Source: JANPLG01 sp964609085 (lineage in GTDB: Bacteria > Armatimonadota > SYMT01). Taken from it: a DNA stretch of 56,390 nucleotides. The DNA lies in contig CAZSRZ010000017.1 in the NCBI GenBank assembly GCA_964609085.1, positions 1 through 56,390 of the forward strand, written 5' to 3'. Below the pieces are notes generated by a model. That model searched no databases and was not told where the DNA came from. It saw only the letters and a program-made list of their open reading frames with translations. Positions 17,579 through 26,661 of the stretch are shown piece after piece. The position numbers and the translations under genes are program-made. The first letter of the stretch is position 1. Every line of letters starts with the position of its first letter.

Positions 17579-18703
17579 ATGACCAGGTCGAAGGCAGCCA
17601 TATTCACGGGAATAGGCCAACCACTCATCGTCGACGAGATCGAGGTCGGCGACCCGGGCCCCACCGAATGCCTGGTGAAGCTGGAAGCGACCGGCCTGTG
17701 CCACACCGAGATCTGGTACATGGACGGCGGCGACAACGTCGACTACAACACCCTCTCCCCCCGGGTCCTGGGGCACGAGGGTGCCGGCGTGGTGGTGAAG
17801 GCCGGCCGTGAAGTCAAGTCCTTGCGCGAAGGGGATAAGGTCGTACCGCTCTACATTGCCGAATGTGGAAGCTGTTACGAGTGTCGGGACCCCAACCAGA
17901 ATCTCTGCTCATATCTGGACGACAAGGGCTATTACGAAGGCGTGATGCCGGACGGCAAGCCGCGCTTCACGTGGCGAGGCAAACCCCTGTATCACTTCAT
18001 GGGGACATCGACGTTTTCGAACTACACCGTCGCGCCGGAAGTCGCCCTTGCGAAGGTGCGTTCGGACGCACCGTCGGACCGTGTCTGCCTGCTTGGATGC
18101 GCGATCACGACCGGCGTTGGCGCCGCTCTCTGGCAGGCGCATGTGCCTGTGGGTGCCCGGGTTGCCGTCTTCGGCTGCGGCCCCATCGGTCTGAACGCCA
18201 TCCAGGGGGCGCGGCTCGCCAACGCCTCGATGATCATCGCAGTGGACCTGAAGCCGGAACGCCTTGAGCTGGCGAAGAAACTCGGCGCAACGCATCTGAT
18301 CAACGCTGGGGAGCACGGCGGCTCTGGCGTTCAGGCCGTCAAGGAACTCACCTCCGGCGGGGCCGATTTCAGTTTTGAGGCCACGGGCAACACGAAAGTA
18401 ATGGAGCAGGCGTTTGCGTCCGTTCGCTACGGCGGGGGCAAGTGCGTGCTCATCGGCGTCGCCAAGTCCGGGGACGTCCTGAACCTCGTCCCGCGGATGC
18501 TGATCGCCGGCCGTCAGCTCACTGGCACTGCGTTCGGGAACTGTAAGGGACGCACGCAGCTCCCCTGGCTCGTGGATTGGTACATGGACGGCCGGCTGGA
18601 CATCGACTCCTTCGTCACCCGCGAGATCAAGTTGGAAGAGATCAACGAGGCGTTCGCGCTGATGCGGCAGGACAAGGGCTTCCGCTACGTCGTTCGGTAC
18701 TGA
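17579..18703 (+). CDS. Zinc-dependent alcohol dehydrogenase, class III-like
   Basis: 374 residues, medium-chain dehydrogenase. Catalytic zinc ligands are Cys41 and the GHE motif at His66-Glu67, with a further Cys in the LLGCAITTG segment. Structural zinc is bound by Cys96, Cys99, Cys102 and Cys110. The Rossmann motif is GCGPIGLNA. The pattern from GTSTFSNYTV onward resembles class III (S-hydroxymethylglutathione or formaldehyde) dehydrogenases, but some members of this branch use other thiols or plain alcohols. AGGAG precedes ATG 17579 with 6-base spacing. A longer reading from 17555 is less likely. Confidence 0.92.
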   Translation: MTRSKAAIFTGIGQPLIVDEIEVGDPGPTECLVKLEATGLCHTEIWYMDGGDNVDYNTLSPRVLGHEGAGVVVKAGREVKSLREGDKVVPLYIAECGSCYECRDPNQNLCSYLDDKGYYEGVMPDGKPRFTWRGKPLYHFMGTSTFSNYTVAPEVALAKVRSDAPSDRVCLLGCAITTGVGAALWQAHVPVGARVAVFGCGPIGLNAIQGARLANASMIIAVDLKPERLELAKKLGATHLINAGEHGGSGVQAVKELTSGGADFSFEATGNTKVMEQAFASVRYGGGKCVLIGVAKSGDVLNLVPRMLIAGRQLTGTAFGNCKGRTQLPWLVDWYMDGRLDIDSFVTREIKLEEINEAFALMRQDKGFRYVVRY

Positions 18704-18801
18704 CGCCTCGTGCGCAGATGGGCTGTCCAGGGGTTGCGCGGAAGCCCAACTCCCCGTAGATTCCACTTGGAGATCGCGGTTTTGAGTTTGGGGAGGACGA
18801 G

Positions 18802-20931
18802 ATGAGTGATGGGCGACTACTTCGCGCAGGTGTGAGCCTTGCCGTGCTCGTCGGGTGTGCCGTGTTTGCGGCGAGCCCCACCACCGGGGCTCCGGGGGTA
18901 GAGCCCGCGGCGCTAGCGCAGCCGCTTCCCGTGCGATTCTTCCAGCCGGGCGGGCGAGTTCCGGCACCGCGACAGGGGGCTCGTCGCATCGACGATCGAG
19001 GCCCCAGCTTCCGCATGGCACCCATGCTGCCGGACGGCCCCTTCATCCCCGTTGCACAGGATAGCCCTGAAACGTCTCTTTCCACCGAGGCGCCTCGGCC
19101 CGGTCGGCTTGGGAAGCTGGCCGCCACTGACCCCGTGGTGATTGGGCAGTCGCGCGAGGTGACCAACATCCCGAACGGCTTTGCGTCCACCACGCACGAA
19201 CCCAGCGTCGCCGTCAACGGCAACACCGTTGTGATGACCGGCAACTGGTGGGCGGCCTACTCCACCAACGGCGGCTCGACCTGGACGCAGATGGACCCCT
19301 TCGCTGCGCTCCCCGCCAACGTCGACGGTGGCTTCTGCTGTGATCAGGTGGTCCAGTACATCCCTTCGATCGACCGGTTCGTGTGGCTCTTGCAGGGAAT
19401 CGAGGGCGGCAACGGCGAGAACCGCTATCGGCTGATGATGGCCTCCACCGCGCAGGTCGCGTCGAACAGTTGGTCCTTCGTCGATGTTACGTCGGCAATG
19501 CTCTCCTTTACCGGCCAGAACATGGACTTCCCCGACGTGTCGATCGGGACTAACAGCCTCTACCTCAACTTCAACGTCTACAACAGCGCCGGCTTCTGGC
19601 AGAAGTCGTCGGTCGTCCGCATCCCCCTCGCCAGCCTCGCCGCGGGCAGCACTGCGAACACCTTCTTCTTCAGTGTCACCAGCAACTTCAACCTCCGCGT
19701 GGTGCAGAACCTCGGGACCACGGGCTACTTCGTCACCCACGAGACCAATAGCAGCCTGAAGATCTACTCCTGGGTCGAAGGGACGACGACCGTCAACTCG
19801 AACATCGTCAACCACGCCACGTTCTCAACGGCGGACTACAGTTCCATCACACCAAGCGGGCAGGACTGGCTGGGCTTCGCCGACCAGCGGATTACCGGCG
19901 CGACCAAGAGCGGCACGGACATCTGGGTGGCATGGCAGGCAGGCAGGGGTGGCGCCGGAAACAGGCCGCACCCTTACGTCGAGGTGGTAAAGATCAACTC
20001 CACCAACATGACGCTGATCTCCCAACCGGTCATTTTCAACAACGGCTACGCCTTCGCGTATCCCGGCCTGGCGACGAACGGGAACGGTGAGGTGGGGATG
20101 TCCGTCGCTTACGGGGGAGCCAGTTCACTCCACCCGGCGAGCGCCGTTGGTATGCTGACCGGGACCTCGGGCTTCATCGCAACCACTAGTGGGGCTGCCA
20201 GTCCCAGCCAGCCTCGCTGGGGTGACTACCTCACGTGTCGGCCCCAGCCGACCGCCACAGGCCACTTCGCCGCGACGGGGTACTCGCTGAAAACGGGTGG
20301 GGCCACGCAGCCCATCCCCGTGTATGTGCTGTTCGGTCGCTCCGGCGACTTCGGCGGTGGGGGTGGTGGCGTGGCGGCACCCTCCGGTCTCGGAGCCGTC
20401 CCGCTCAACTCGAACTCGATCCAGCTCACCTGGACCGACAACGCCACCGACGAGGTCGGCTTCAAGGTCGAGATGAAGATGCAGGGCGGAGCCTACCAGG
20501 AGGTAGGGGGACTGAACCTGGGGGCGAACGCGAACACCGTCACCATCAACGGGCTCTCTGCCGGGACCACCTATTTCTTCCAGGTCCGCGCGTACAACAA
20601 CTCGGAGAACAGCGGATACTCGAACGAGGCGCAGGCCAGGACACAGGATGGACTCCCGAACCCGCCGAGCAATCTTACGGCTGCGGCCAAGACCAGGACG
20701 AAGATCGGAATCAAGTGGACTGACAACAGTCCAAATGAGTCGGTCTTTGTTGTTGAGATGAAGGCACCGGGGAGCACCTTCATGGAGATCGGCACCGTGC
20801 CCGCAGACACCGTGGCCGCGAACGTGAGTGGCCTGCGGCGGAATACGAAGTACTCCTTCAGGATCAGGGCTCGCAACGGTTCGGGCACGTCAGACCCGAG
20901 CAACACGGCGAAGGCCAAGACAAAGAGCTAG
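18802..20931 (+). CDS. Secreted protein with two C-terminal fibronectin type III domains
   Basis: 709 residues with a signal peptide (hydrophobic residues 8-25). Residues about 125-515 form a beta-rich region with BNR/sialidase-like blades (for example YSTNGGSTWTQMD near residue 153) and many Asn/Thr/Gly turns. A Gly-rich linker at about residue 515 leads to two fibronectin III domains (about 523-613 and 618-707), each with the W-x-D-N core and a Y-F/S-F-x-V/I-R-A strand. It probably acts outside the cell in carbohydrate or surface binding. No sialidase Arg triad was confirmed, so no enzymatic function is claimed. GGGGAGGA precedes the ATG and a terminator hairpin follows. Confidence 0.88.
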   Translation: MSDGRLLRAGVSLAVLVGCAVFAASPTTGAPGVEPAALAQPLPVRFFQPGGRVPAPRQGARRIDDRGPSFRMAPMLPDGPFIPVAQDSPETSLSTEAPRPGRLGKLAATDPVVIGQSREVTNIPNGFASTTHEPSVAVNGNTVVMTGNWWAAYSTNGGSTWTQMDPFAALPANVDGGFCCDQVVQYIPSIDRFVWLLQGIEGGNGENRYRLMMASTAQVASNSWSFVDVTSAMLSFTGQNMDFPDVSIGTNSLYLNFNVYNSAGFWQKSSVVRIPLASLAAGSTANTFFFSVTSNFNLRVVQNLGTTGYFVTHETNSSLKIYSWVEGTTTVNSNIVNHATFSTADYSSITPSGQDWLGFADQRITGATKSGTDIWVAWQAGRGGAGNRPHPYVEVVKINSTNMTLISQPVIFNNGYAFAYPGLATNGNGEVGMSVAYGGASSLHPASAVGMLTGTSGFIATTSGAASPSQPRWGDYLTCRPQPTATGHFAATGYSLKTGGATQPIPVYVLFGRSGDFGGGGGGVAAPSGLGAVPLNSNSIQLTWTDNATDEVGFKVEMKMQGGAYQEVGGLNLGANANTVTINGLSAGTTYFFQVRAYNNSENSGYSNEAQARTQDGLPNPPSNLTAAAKTRTKIGIKWTDNSPNESVFVVEMKAPGSTFMEIGTVPADTVAANVSGLRRNTKYSFRIRARNGSGTSDPSNTAKAKTKS

Positions 20932-20978
20932 CCGCGAACTCCGCCGGGCCTTCAGGGCTGATACAGTTAGTCGAACCG

Positions 20979-21005
20979 GACCGGGCGCCAGGCTGGCGCC
21001 CGGTC
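20979..21005 (+). terminator. Rho-independent terminator after FN3 protein
   Basis: A perfect 12-bp GC-rich stem (GACCGGGCGCCA / TGGCGCCCGGTC) with a 3-base loop, followed by a T-rich stretch (TCTCTTTGTC). It lies 48 bases after the upstream stop and 17 bases before the smc start, so it probably ends the upstream transcript while smc starts from close by or by read-through. Confidence 0.8.
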
Positions 21006-21021
21006 TCTCTTTGTCGGCATC

Positions 21022-24000
21022 GTGTACCTCAAGCAGATCCAGATCCACGGATTCAAGACCTTTGCGGAGAAGACGCACGTCGTCTTCAACTCGGGGATCA
21101 CGTGTATCGTCGGGCCGAACGGGTCCGGCAAGAGCAACATCGCCGACGCGATCTCCTGGGTGCTGGGCGAGAACAGCGTCCGAGCACTTCGCGGAACCAC
21201 CTCCCAGGACGTCATCTTTTCCGGTAACGACCAACGACGTCCGCTCGGGATGGCGGAGGTCTCTCTGACGATCGACAACAGTCGGGCTCTGTTGCCCCTG
21301 GAATTCAGCGAGATCACGGTCACTCGACGGGTGTACCGGTCTGGCGAGAGTGACTTCCTGATCAACAAGGTCGCGTGCCGCCTGCGTGACATCTACGAGC
21401 TCTTCCTGGACACGGGGCTGGGCCGCGATGCCTACTCGATGATCGGCCAGGGGGAAATCGACCAGATCCTCAGCGTGCGCGCCGAGGAGCGCCGGGCGAT
21501 CTTCGAGGAAGCTGCCGGAGTCAAGAAGTACCGCGTCCGCAAGCGGGAAACAGAGCGTCGTCTCGAAGACACGCGCCAGAACTTGCTCCGTGTGGCCGAT
21601 ATCCTCACCGAGATCGAGATGCAGCTCGGCCCACTGCAGCGACAGGCGAGTGCGGCCCGCCGCTATCGAGAGTTGGCCGTCCAGCTTCGAGAGATCGAGC
21701 AAGCCTACTATGGCCAGAAACTGCGACGGCTTGGGACGGAGTGCCGAGCGCTCCAGACCCTGGTCTCCGGGCTGACCGAAGAACGCAAGAGTCTGGAACT
21801 TCAGCTCTCCGCGGCACAGGACGCAGAAAAGTCCATTCGGGACGAGGTGACCAAGCTCGACCTTCAATTGGAGAGGCTGCGGCTGACCGAGACCGCCGCG
21901 CTGCAGCGTGTGGGGGCGGCAGAGGCGGAGAAGGCGCGCGCCGACGAGCGGGCCGGCGAGATCCACCGCCGTCTGGAGTCCATCGCCACGGACCTGGCCC
22001 AACTCCAGCAACGGATTGAGGATCAGAATCGGCGGACGGAGGCGGCCCACCGGGACGAGGCGATGCTGGCAGACGCTCTCGAGTCCGCCCGGGCGGCCGT
22101 TGCGTCCACCCAATCCGCCGGGGAAGCGGCTGCGCGGGCTCGGGAGGTGGCGCTCGCTGAACTGGATCAAGCGCGGACGGAGGCGGCTCAGCGCGCCCAG
22201 CGTCGCGCGTCGGTCGAGGCGCGACTGCAGGCGGGTCGGGAAAAGCTGGCCGCGATGGAAGTAGATCGTCGGCGTACGCTCGCCGCTCTCGAAGAGGCGG
22301 AGGGCCACGCGGCGCAATTGGCGGAGGATGCGAGCCACCTCGCCCGCGAGTCCGAGGCGAGCAGCCGCGCCGAACAGGAGGCCGCCGTCGCCCGTCTCCA
22401 ATCCGACGAGGCGGTCCAGCGCATTGCTCGGAGCCTCCCGGGCACCCGGGAGGCGGAGCGCCGGACTGCTGCGGAGGCGGGACGAGCGTTGGCGCGGCTA
22501 ACGGCCCTGCGCGAGCTGGACTCGGAGGCCGCGGGCTTCTCGGAGGGCGCCCGGAAGTTGCTGCGAGCCGTGCAGGCCGGCGAGCTCCCCGGTGGATGGC
22601 GACCCCTCCTCGAATGGATCGAGGTGCCGCAGGGTCTGGAGCGAGCTGTGGCGACCGCCCTCGGGGACCACGCACACGCCCTCCTGGGCAGCGAAGGGGC
22701 CGATCCCCGTTCCGCTCTGGATTGGGCGACAGCGGCTGCGGTCGCCGTGATGCTGCTCGACGAATGCCGAGGGACGCGAGCCTCGATGCCGGGCTCACTG
22801 GCGTCGCAGGTCGTCGTCCGCGATTCGAGGGCGGCCGCGTGGGCCGGGCACCTGCTCGGGGCGGCGTTCTTGCTGCCCGAGCTCGATGCGCCGCTGCCGT
22901 CCCGCGCGGAGTTGGGGATCACCCCCACGGGGGCCTGGCGCTCTGCCGACGGCGCCTATCGCACCCCCGACACCGCGGATCCCGTCGCCTCCGCCATGCT
23001 CATGCGGCGACGCGAGGTTGAACGCCTCGAGTTGGAGCTCCCGGATCTCCAGGCAGCCGCCGAGAGGGCGGCTGAGACCCGATCGGCGACGGAGTCCGCC
23101 TTGCGCGCAGCGGAGGCGAGCCGTGCGGAGGCTCGGGCGAGACTGGAGACAGCCCGGGGCCAGGTGGAGGGACAGCGACGTGAGGCACTCCGCCTGGACG
23201 GGGAGCGGGATCGCGCTGAACGGCAGTTGAGCCGGCTCCGATCCGAGAGTGCTCGGCTGCAGGAGCAGGCGGCCGCATTGACCGAAAGCACCGCTGCCCT
23301 CGCTGCGGAGTTGGAGAGCTTGACCGGTGGTGATGGCCCGGCTGTGGACGAGGCACTGGCCGGTGCGCAAACCCGTTTCGCCGGGGCGGACCGAGCGTGG
23401 AGGGAGGCAGAGAACGCGCTGACCGAGTGTCGCGTCGCGCTTTCCGCCGAGGAACAGCGACACCAGGCGGCGGTGGCCGCATCCCGCCGCGCTGTCGAGG
23501 GCGGTAGCCTCCTCGACCGGCAAAGGGAAGAGCGGCTGCTGGAGCAGCGCGGATTGAACGCCGAGAGCGAGCAGCGGACGATCTCCTTCACCCTCATCGC
23601 CGGTGAGGCCGCCGAGGCGGAGGCCGCCGCCGTCGCGTCTCGCGTGGCTCAGGCGGAGATCGCGTCCAGCCGCAGCGAGCGCGAGGCCGCGTTGAGTGCG
23701 ACAGCCGCCCAGGCACGGGAACTCTACCAGCGTCTGCGCGAGGTGATGAACCGTTGCCAGCGGGCGGAGGTGGAGCTCGCTTCCCTCACGGCCCAGCGCG
23801 AGATGGCGGGGCGCGAGTGGGTGGATGCGGCCGCCGGGGCCCACAATTTGGAAGCGGAGCAGGTCGTGGAATCGGACGAGGCGTTCTCCTTCACCGTCGA
23901 AGGGCTCCTCCAGAGCTGGGATCAGAGCGCCGCCGAAGCGGTGCTTTCGGCCTGCGTCGATCCCGAGGCCGAAATCGGCCGCCTCCGCCGGGCCATCCGA

Positions 24001-24651
24001 GCACTCGGCGCGATCAACCCCGACGCCGTCGAACAACTCGCCCAGGCCTCCGAGCGGTTCGAGTTCCTAACGGCGCAGCGCGACGACCTTGAACGAGCCC
24101 GCGAGCAACTGCTGCAGGTCATCCACGAGGTCGATGCCGCCAGCCGGGAGACCTTCATGCGCGCCTTCGAGGAGATCGCTGCTGCCTTCGACTTCATGTT
24201 CAAGAAGTTGTTCGGCGGCGGACAAACAGAACTGCGGCTGACGGACCCATCCGATGTGCTCGAGACCGGCATCGACATCATTGTCCAGCCGCCTGGGAAG
24301 AAGCAGCAGAACTTGCTGCTGCTTTCAGGCGGCGAGCGAGCCCTAACGGCCACGGCGATGCTCTTCGCCTTGCTCAAGGTGCGGCCCAGCCCCTTCTGCG
24401 TGTTGGATGAGGTGGACGCCCCGCTTGACGAACACAACGTCGGCCGGTTCCGAGAGGTGCTGCAGGAGTTCGCCCAGCAAACGCAGTTCATCGTCGTCAC
24501 CCACAACCGCGGCACGATGGAGGGGGCGAACACTCTCTATGGTGTGACGATGCAGGAGCGCGGCGTCAGCAAGGTGCTGTCCTGCGCCCTGGACGATCCG
24601 ATCATCGCTCAGGTCGAGGCGGAGCGGGATGCCGCGACGGTGGGCGGTTAG
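21022..24651 (+). CDS. smc: Chromosome segregation protein SMC
   Basis: 1209 residues, normal SMC length. The head domain has Walker A GPNGSGKS at residues 31-38. Long coiled coils flank a hinge around residues 510-650. The C-terminal head has the signature LSGGERAL (Ser1102-Gly1103-Gly1104) and Walker B with Asp1129-Glu1130. It acts with ScpA/ScpB to load at ParB-parS and compact the chromosome. The GTG at 21022 gives the conserved YLK-x-I-x-I-x-GFK-x-F start. The coiled-coil halves are unusually Ala/Arg/Glu-rich, consistent with the GC content. ScpA and ScpB are not in the window. alr follows 7 bases after the stop. Confidence 0.97.
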   Translation: MYLKQIQIHGFKTFAEKTHVVFNSGITCIVGPNGSGKSNIADAISWVLGENSVRALRGTTSQDVIFSGNDQRRPLGMAEVSLTIDNSRALLPLEFSEITVTRRVYRSGESDFLINKVACRLRDIYELFLDTGLGRDAYSMIGQGEIDQILSVRAEERRAIFEEAAGVKKYRVRKRETERRLEDTRQNLLRVADILTEIEMQLGPLQRQASAARRYRELAVQLREIEQAYYGQKLRRLGTECRALQTLVSGLTEERKSLELQLSAAQDAEKSIRDEVTKLDLQLERLRLTETAALQRVGAAEAEKARADERAGEIHRRLESIATDLAQLQQRIEDQNRRTEAAHRDEAMLADALESARAAVASTQSAGEAAARAREVALAELDQARTEAAQRAQRRASVEARLQAGREKLAAMEVDRRRTLAALEEAEGHAAQLAEDASHLARESEASSRAEQEAAVARLQSDEAVQRIARSLPGTREAERRTAAEAGRALARLTALRELDSEAAGFSEGARKLLRAVQAGELPGGWRPLLEWIEVPQGLERAVATALGDHAHALLGSEGADPRSALDWATAAAVAVMLLDECRGTRASMPGSLASQVVVRDSRAAAWAGHLLGAAFLLPELDAPLPSRAELGITPTGAWRSADGAYRTPDTADPVASAMLMRRREVERLELELPDLQAAAERAAETRSATESALRAAEASRAEARARLETARGQVEGQRREALRLDGERDRAERQLSRLRSESARLQEQAAALTESTAALAAELESLTGGDGPAVDEALAGAQTRFAGADRAWREAENALTECRVALSAEEQRHQAAVAASRRAVEGGSLLDRQREERLLEQRGLNAESEQRTISFTLIAGEAAEAEAAAVASRVAQAEIASSRSEREAALSATAAQARELYQRLREVMNRCQRAEVELASLTAQREMAGREWVDAAAGAHNLEAEQVVESDEAFSFTVEGLLQSWDQSAAEAVLSACVDPEAEIGRLRRAIRALGAINPDAVEQLAQASERFEFLTAQRDDLERAREQLLQVIHEVDAASRETFMRAFEEIAAAFDFMFKKLFGGGQTELRLTDPSDVLETGIDIIVQPPGKKQQNLLLLSGGERALTATAMLFALLKVRPSPFCVLDEVDAPLDEHNVGRFREVLQEFAQQTQFIVVTHNRGTMEGANTLYGVTMQERGVSKVLSCALDDPIIAQVEAERDAATVGG

Positions 24652-24658
24652 CACGTCG

Positions 24659-25765
24659 ATGCGACCAGCCTGGATCGAGGTCGACACCGGGGCCTATGAG
24701 TCCAACCTGCGCAACCTCGCGGAGTACACCGGGCGCCCTGTGATCGCCGTGGTGAAGGCGAACGCGTATGGGCACGGCCTGGATATCTGTGGTCCCGCCG
24801 CCGAACGCGCCGGGGCGATGGCCTTCGGAGTGGCGTTGACCGAGGAGGGACTGGCGCTCAGGCAAGCGGGCGTGGAGGGACGGATCTTTCTGTTGGGGCT
24901 GAGCCTGCCGGAGCAATCCGTTGAGATCCTCGCCTCCTGCCTGGAGCCGCTCGTCTCCAGGCAGGAGCAGCTCGACGCATTTGAGGATGCCGCACTGCGC
25001 CTGAATACCTCGGCAGCCATCCACATCAAGGTTGAGACAGGGATGAATCGCCTGGGGGCGGTCCCCGATGATGCGATCCAGCTCATCGATCGGGTCGTGC
25101 GTAGCCCCCGGCTGCGCCTGGCTGGAGTCGTCACGCACTTCGCCGCCGTCGAGAGCGATGCGGCACTGACCGACGCGCAGTGGGCAGCCTTCGAGCCGGT
25201 ACTGCAGCTCGCCCAGGGTCTGAGTCCCCGACCTGTGCTGCATGCGGCCAACAGCGCCGCCGGGCTCTGGCGGCCGGAGACCTGGCTCGACGCGGTACGG
25301 GCGGGGATCGTCAGCTACGGGGTACCGCCTGCCGGACCGCCCGCGCCGTTTCCCCTCCGACCCGCGGCTTCCGTCAAGGCGCGATTGGTGCAGGTGAGCG
25401 AGGTGTCACCCGGCGCCCGGGTCAGCTATGGGGGTTCCTGGACCGCCGCCGCACCGAGCCGGCTGGCGGTGGCTCCCATCGGGTACGCGGATGGGCTGCC
25501 GTGGTCGCTCTCGAATAAGGGCCACGCGCTCGTCGGAGGAATCAAGGTCCCCATCCGCGGCCGAATCTGTATGGATCAGCTCGTGCTCGACGTCACGGCG
25601 GTTCGAAATGTCGGGGTGGGGGACGAGGCGGTGTTCATCGGTCGACAGGGTGAAGCCACCATCCTCGCGGAGGACGTGGCGGCGGCGGCGGGGACTATCC
25701 CCTACGAGATTCTGACGCGGCTCTCCCGGCGCCTACCTCGCATCGCTCGACGTACGGCCGGATAG
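24659..25765 (+). CDS. alr: Alanine racemase
   Basis: 368 residues, fold-type III PLP enzyme. The PLP lysine is Lys33 in VVKANAYGHG. The second catalytic base is Tyr257 in RVSYGG, and the PIGYADG and GRICMDQ motifs of the C-terminal beta domain are intact. It makes D-alanine for peptidoglycan. The ATG at 24659 starts 7 bases after smc, giving the conserved RPAW-x-E-V/I start. A reading from 24629 overlaps smc and is unlikely. With VanW, CsaB and rhomboid nearby, it belongs to an envelope-weighted neighbourhood. Confidence 0.97.
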   Translation: MRPAWIEVDTGAYESNLRNLAEYTGRPVIAVVKANAYGHGLDICGPAAERAGAMAFGVALTEEGLALRQAGVEGRIFLLGLSLPEQSVEILASCLEPLVSRQEQLDAFEDAALRLNTSAAIHIKVETGMNRLGAVPDDAIQLIDRVVRSPRLRLAGVVTHFAAVESDAALTDAQWAAFEPVLQLAQGLSPRPVLHAANSAAGLWRPETWLDAVRAGIVSYGVPPAGPPAPFPLRPAASVKARLVQVSEVSPGARVSYGGSWTAAAPSRLAVAPIGYADGLPWSLSNKGHALVGGIKVPIRGRICMDQLVLDVTAVRNVGVGDEAVFIGRQGEATILAEDVAAAAGTIPYEILTRLSRRLPRIARRTAG

Positions 25766-25794
25766 AATAGCCCCAGCCGACCGGAGGCGCCTGG

Positions 25795-26583
25795 GTGATT
25801 CCGCTCCACGACGACAATCCAACTCGCACCACACCCTACGTGACCATTAGCCTGATCGTTGGGTGCCTGCTCTTCTTCCTCTTTCAGATCTCCGTCGGAT
25901 TGAACGCGAGCGCCTACCGCTTCGGCTTGATTCCCGCGGAGTTGCTCCGCGGTGTCGATGTGATCTACACGGGCCGAGGAGTCGGTGTGCCGCCGGGCAC
26001 CGGCGTGACCAACCTGGAACCCGCCTGGCTGACCGTATTCACCTCGATGTTTTCGCACGGCGGGTGGATGCACATCATCGGCAACATGTGGTTCCTCTGG
26101 ATCTTCGGCAACAACGTCGAGGAGGCGATGGGGCGCTGGCGCTACCTCGGGTTCTACCTCTTCGCAGGGGTGATGGCGGCGGCGGCCCAGATCGGGCTGA
26201 GTCAGTTAGGATCGCAGTCCATCCCCATGATTGGCGCGTCAGGGGCCGTGGCGGGCGTGCTGGGGGCCTACCTCGTCCTCTTCCCCCATAGCCGCGTCCT
26301 CACGCTGGTCCCGATCGGCCTGTTGATCACCACGGAGCTGCCCGCCGTCGTGGTGCTGGGATTCTGGTTCGTGTTGGAGTTGGTCCGCGGGCTCACCTCA
26401 CTCGGGTTCGAACGGGCGGGCGGAGTGGCCTACGCGGCCCACGTGGGGGGCTTCATCACGGGGCTCATCCTGGCACGCCTGCTGGTCCTTCCCGCGCACC
26501 GGGGAGACCCGCCCCGCCGTCGGCGTCGGCCCGCAGTCATGGACGAGTGGTCGGACGAGCCGCGGCGCGACACGTGGCGTTAG
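25795..26583 (+). CDS. Rhomboid family intramembrane serine protease
   Basis: 262 residues with six hydrophobic segments. The catalytic serine is Ser149 in GASGAVAGVLGAY and the histidine His216 in AHVGGFITG. The HGGWMHIIGNMWFLWIFG block in loop 1 and TM2 (about residues 83-101) is typical. The N-terminus starts with the IPLHDDNPTRTTPYVT pattern seen in many bacterial rhomboids. It would cleave transmembrane substrates in the inner membrane; the substrate is unknown. GGAGG precedes the GTG by 8 bases. It follows alr by 29 bases. Confidence 0.95.
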   Translation: MIPLHDDNPTRTTPYVTISLIVGCLLFFLFQISVGLNASAYRFGLIPAELLRGVDVIYTGRGVGVPPGTGVTNLEPAWLTVFTSMFSHGGWMHIIGNMWFLWIFGNNVEEAMGRWRYLGFYLFAGVMAAAAQIGLSQLGSQSIPMIGASGAVAGVLGAYLVLFPHSRVLTLVPIGLLITTELPAVVVLGFWFVLELVRGLTSLGFERAGGVAYAAHVGGFITGLILARLLVLPAHRGDPPRRRRRPAVMDEWSDEPRRDTWR

Positions 26584-26661
26584 CGCCGCGCTGTGTAACA
26601 GTGAACCGGGGCGGCTCTCCGTCGCACAGGTAGTAGTGACGGCCCGTCAGCGACGAACCAC

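Noticed and set aside
22795..24036. A 413-residue minus-strand frame inside smc
   Set aside because: It is antisense to the SMC coiled coil, which is intact from Walker A to Walker B.
26584..26661. Possible riboswitch or leader before the DUF5693 gene
   Set aside because: The 78-base gap is too short and shows no stable paired structure or known motif by eye.
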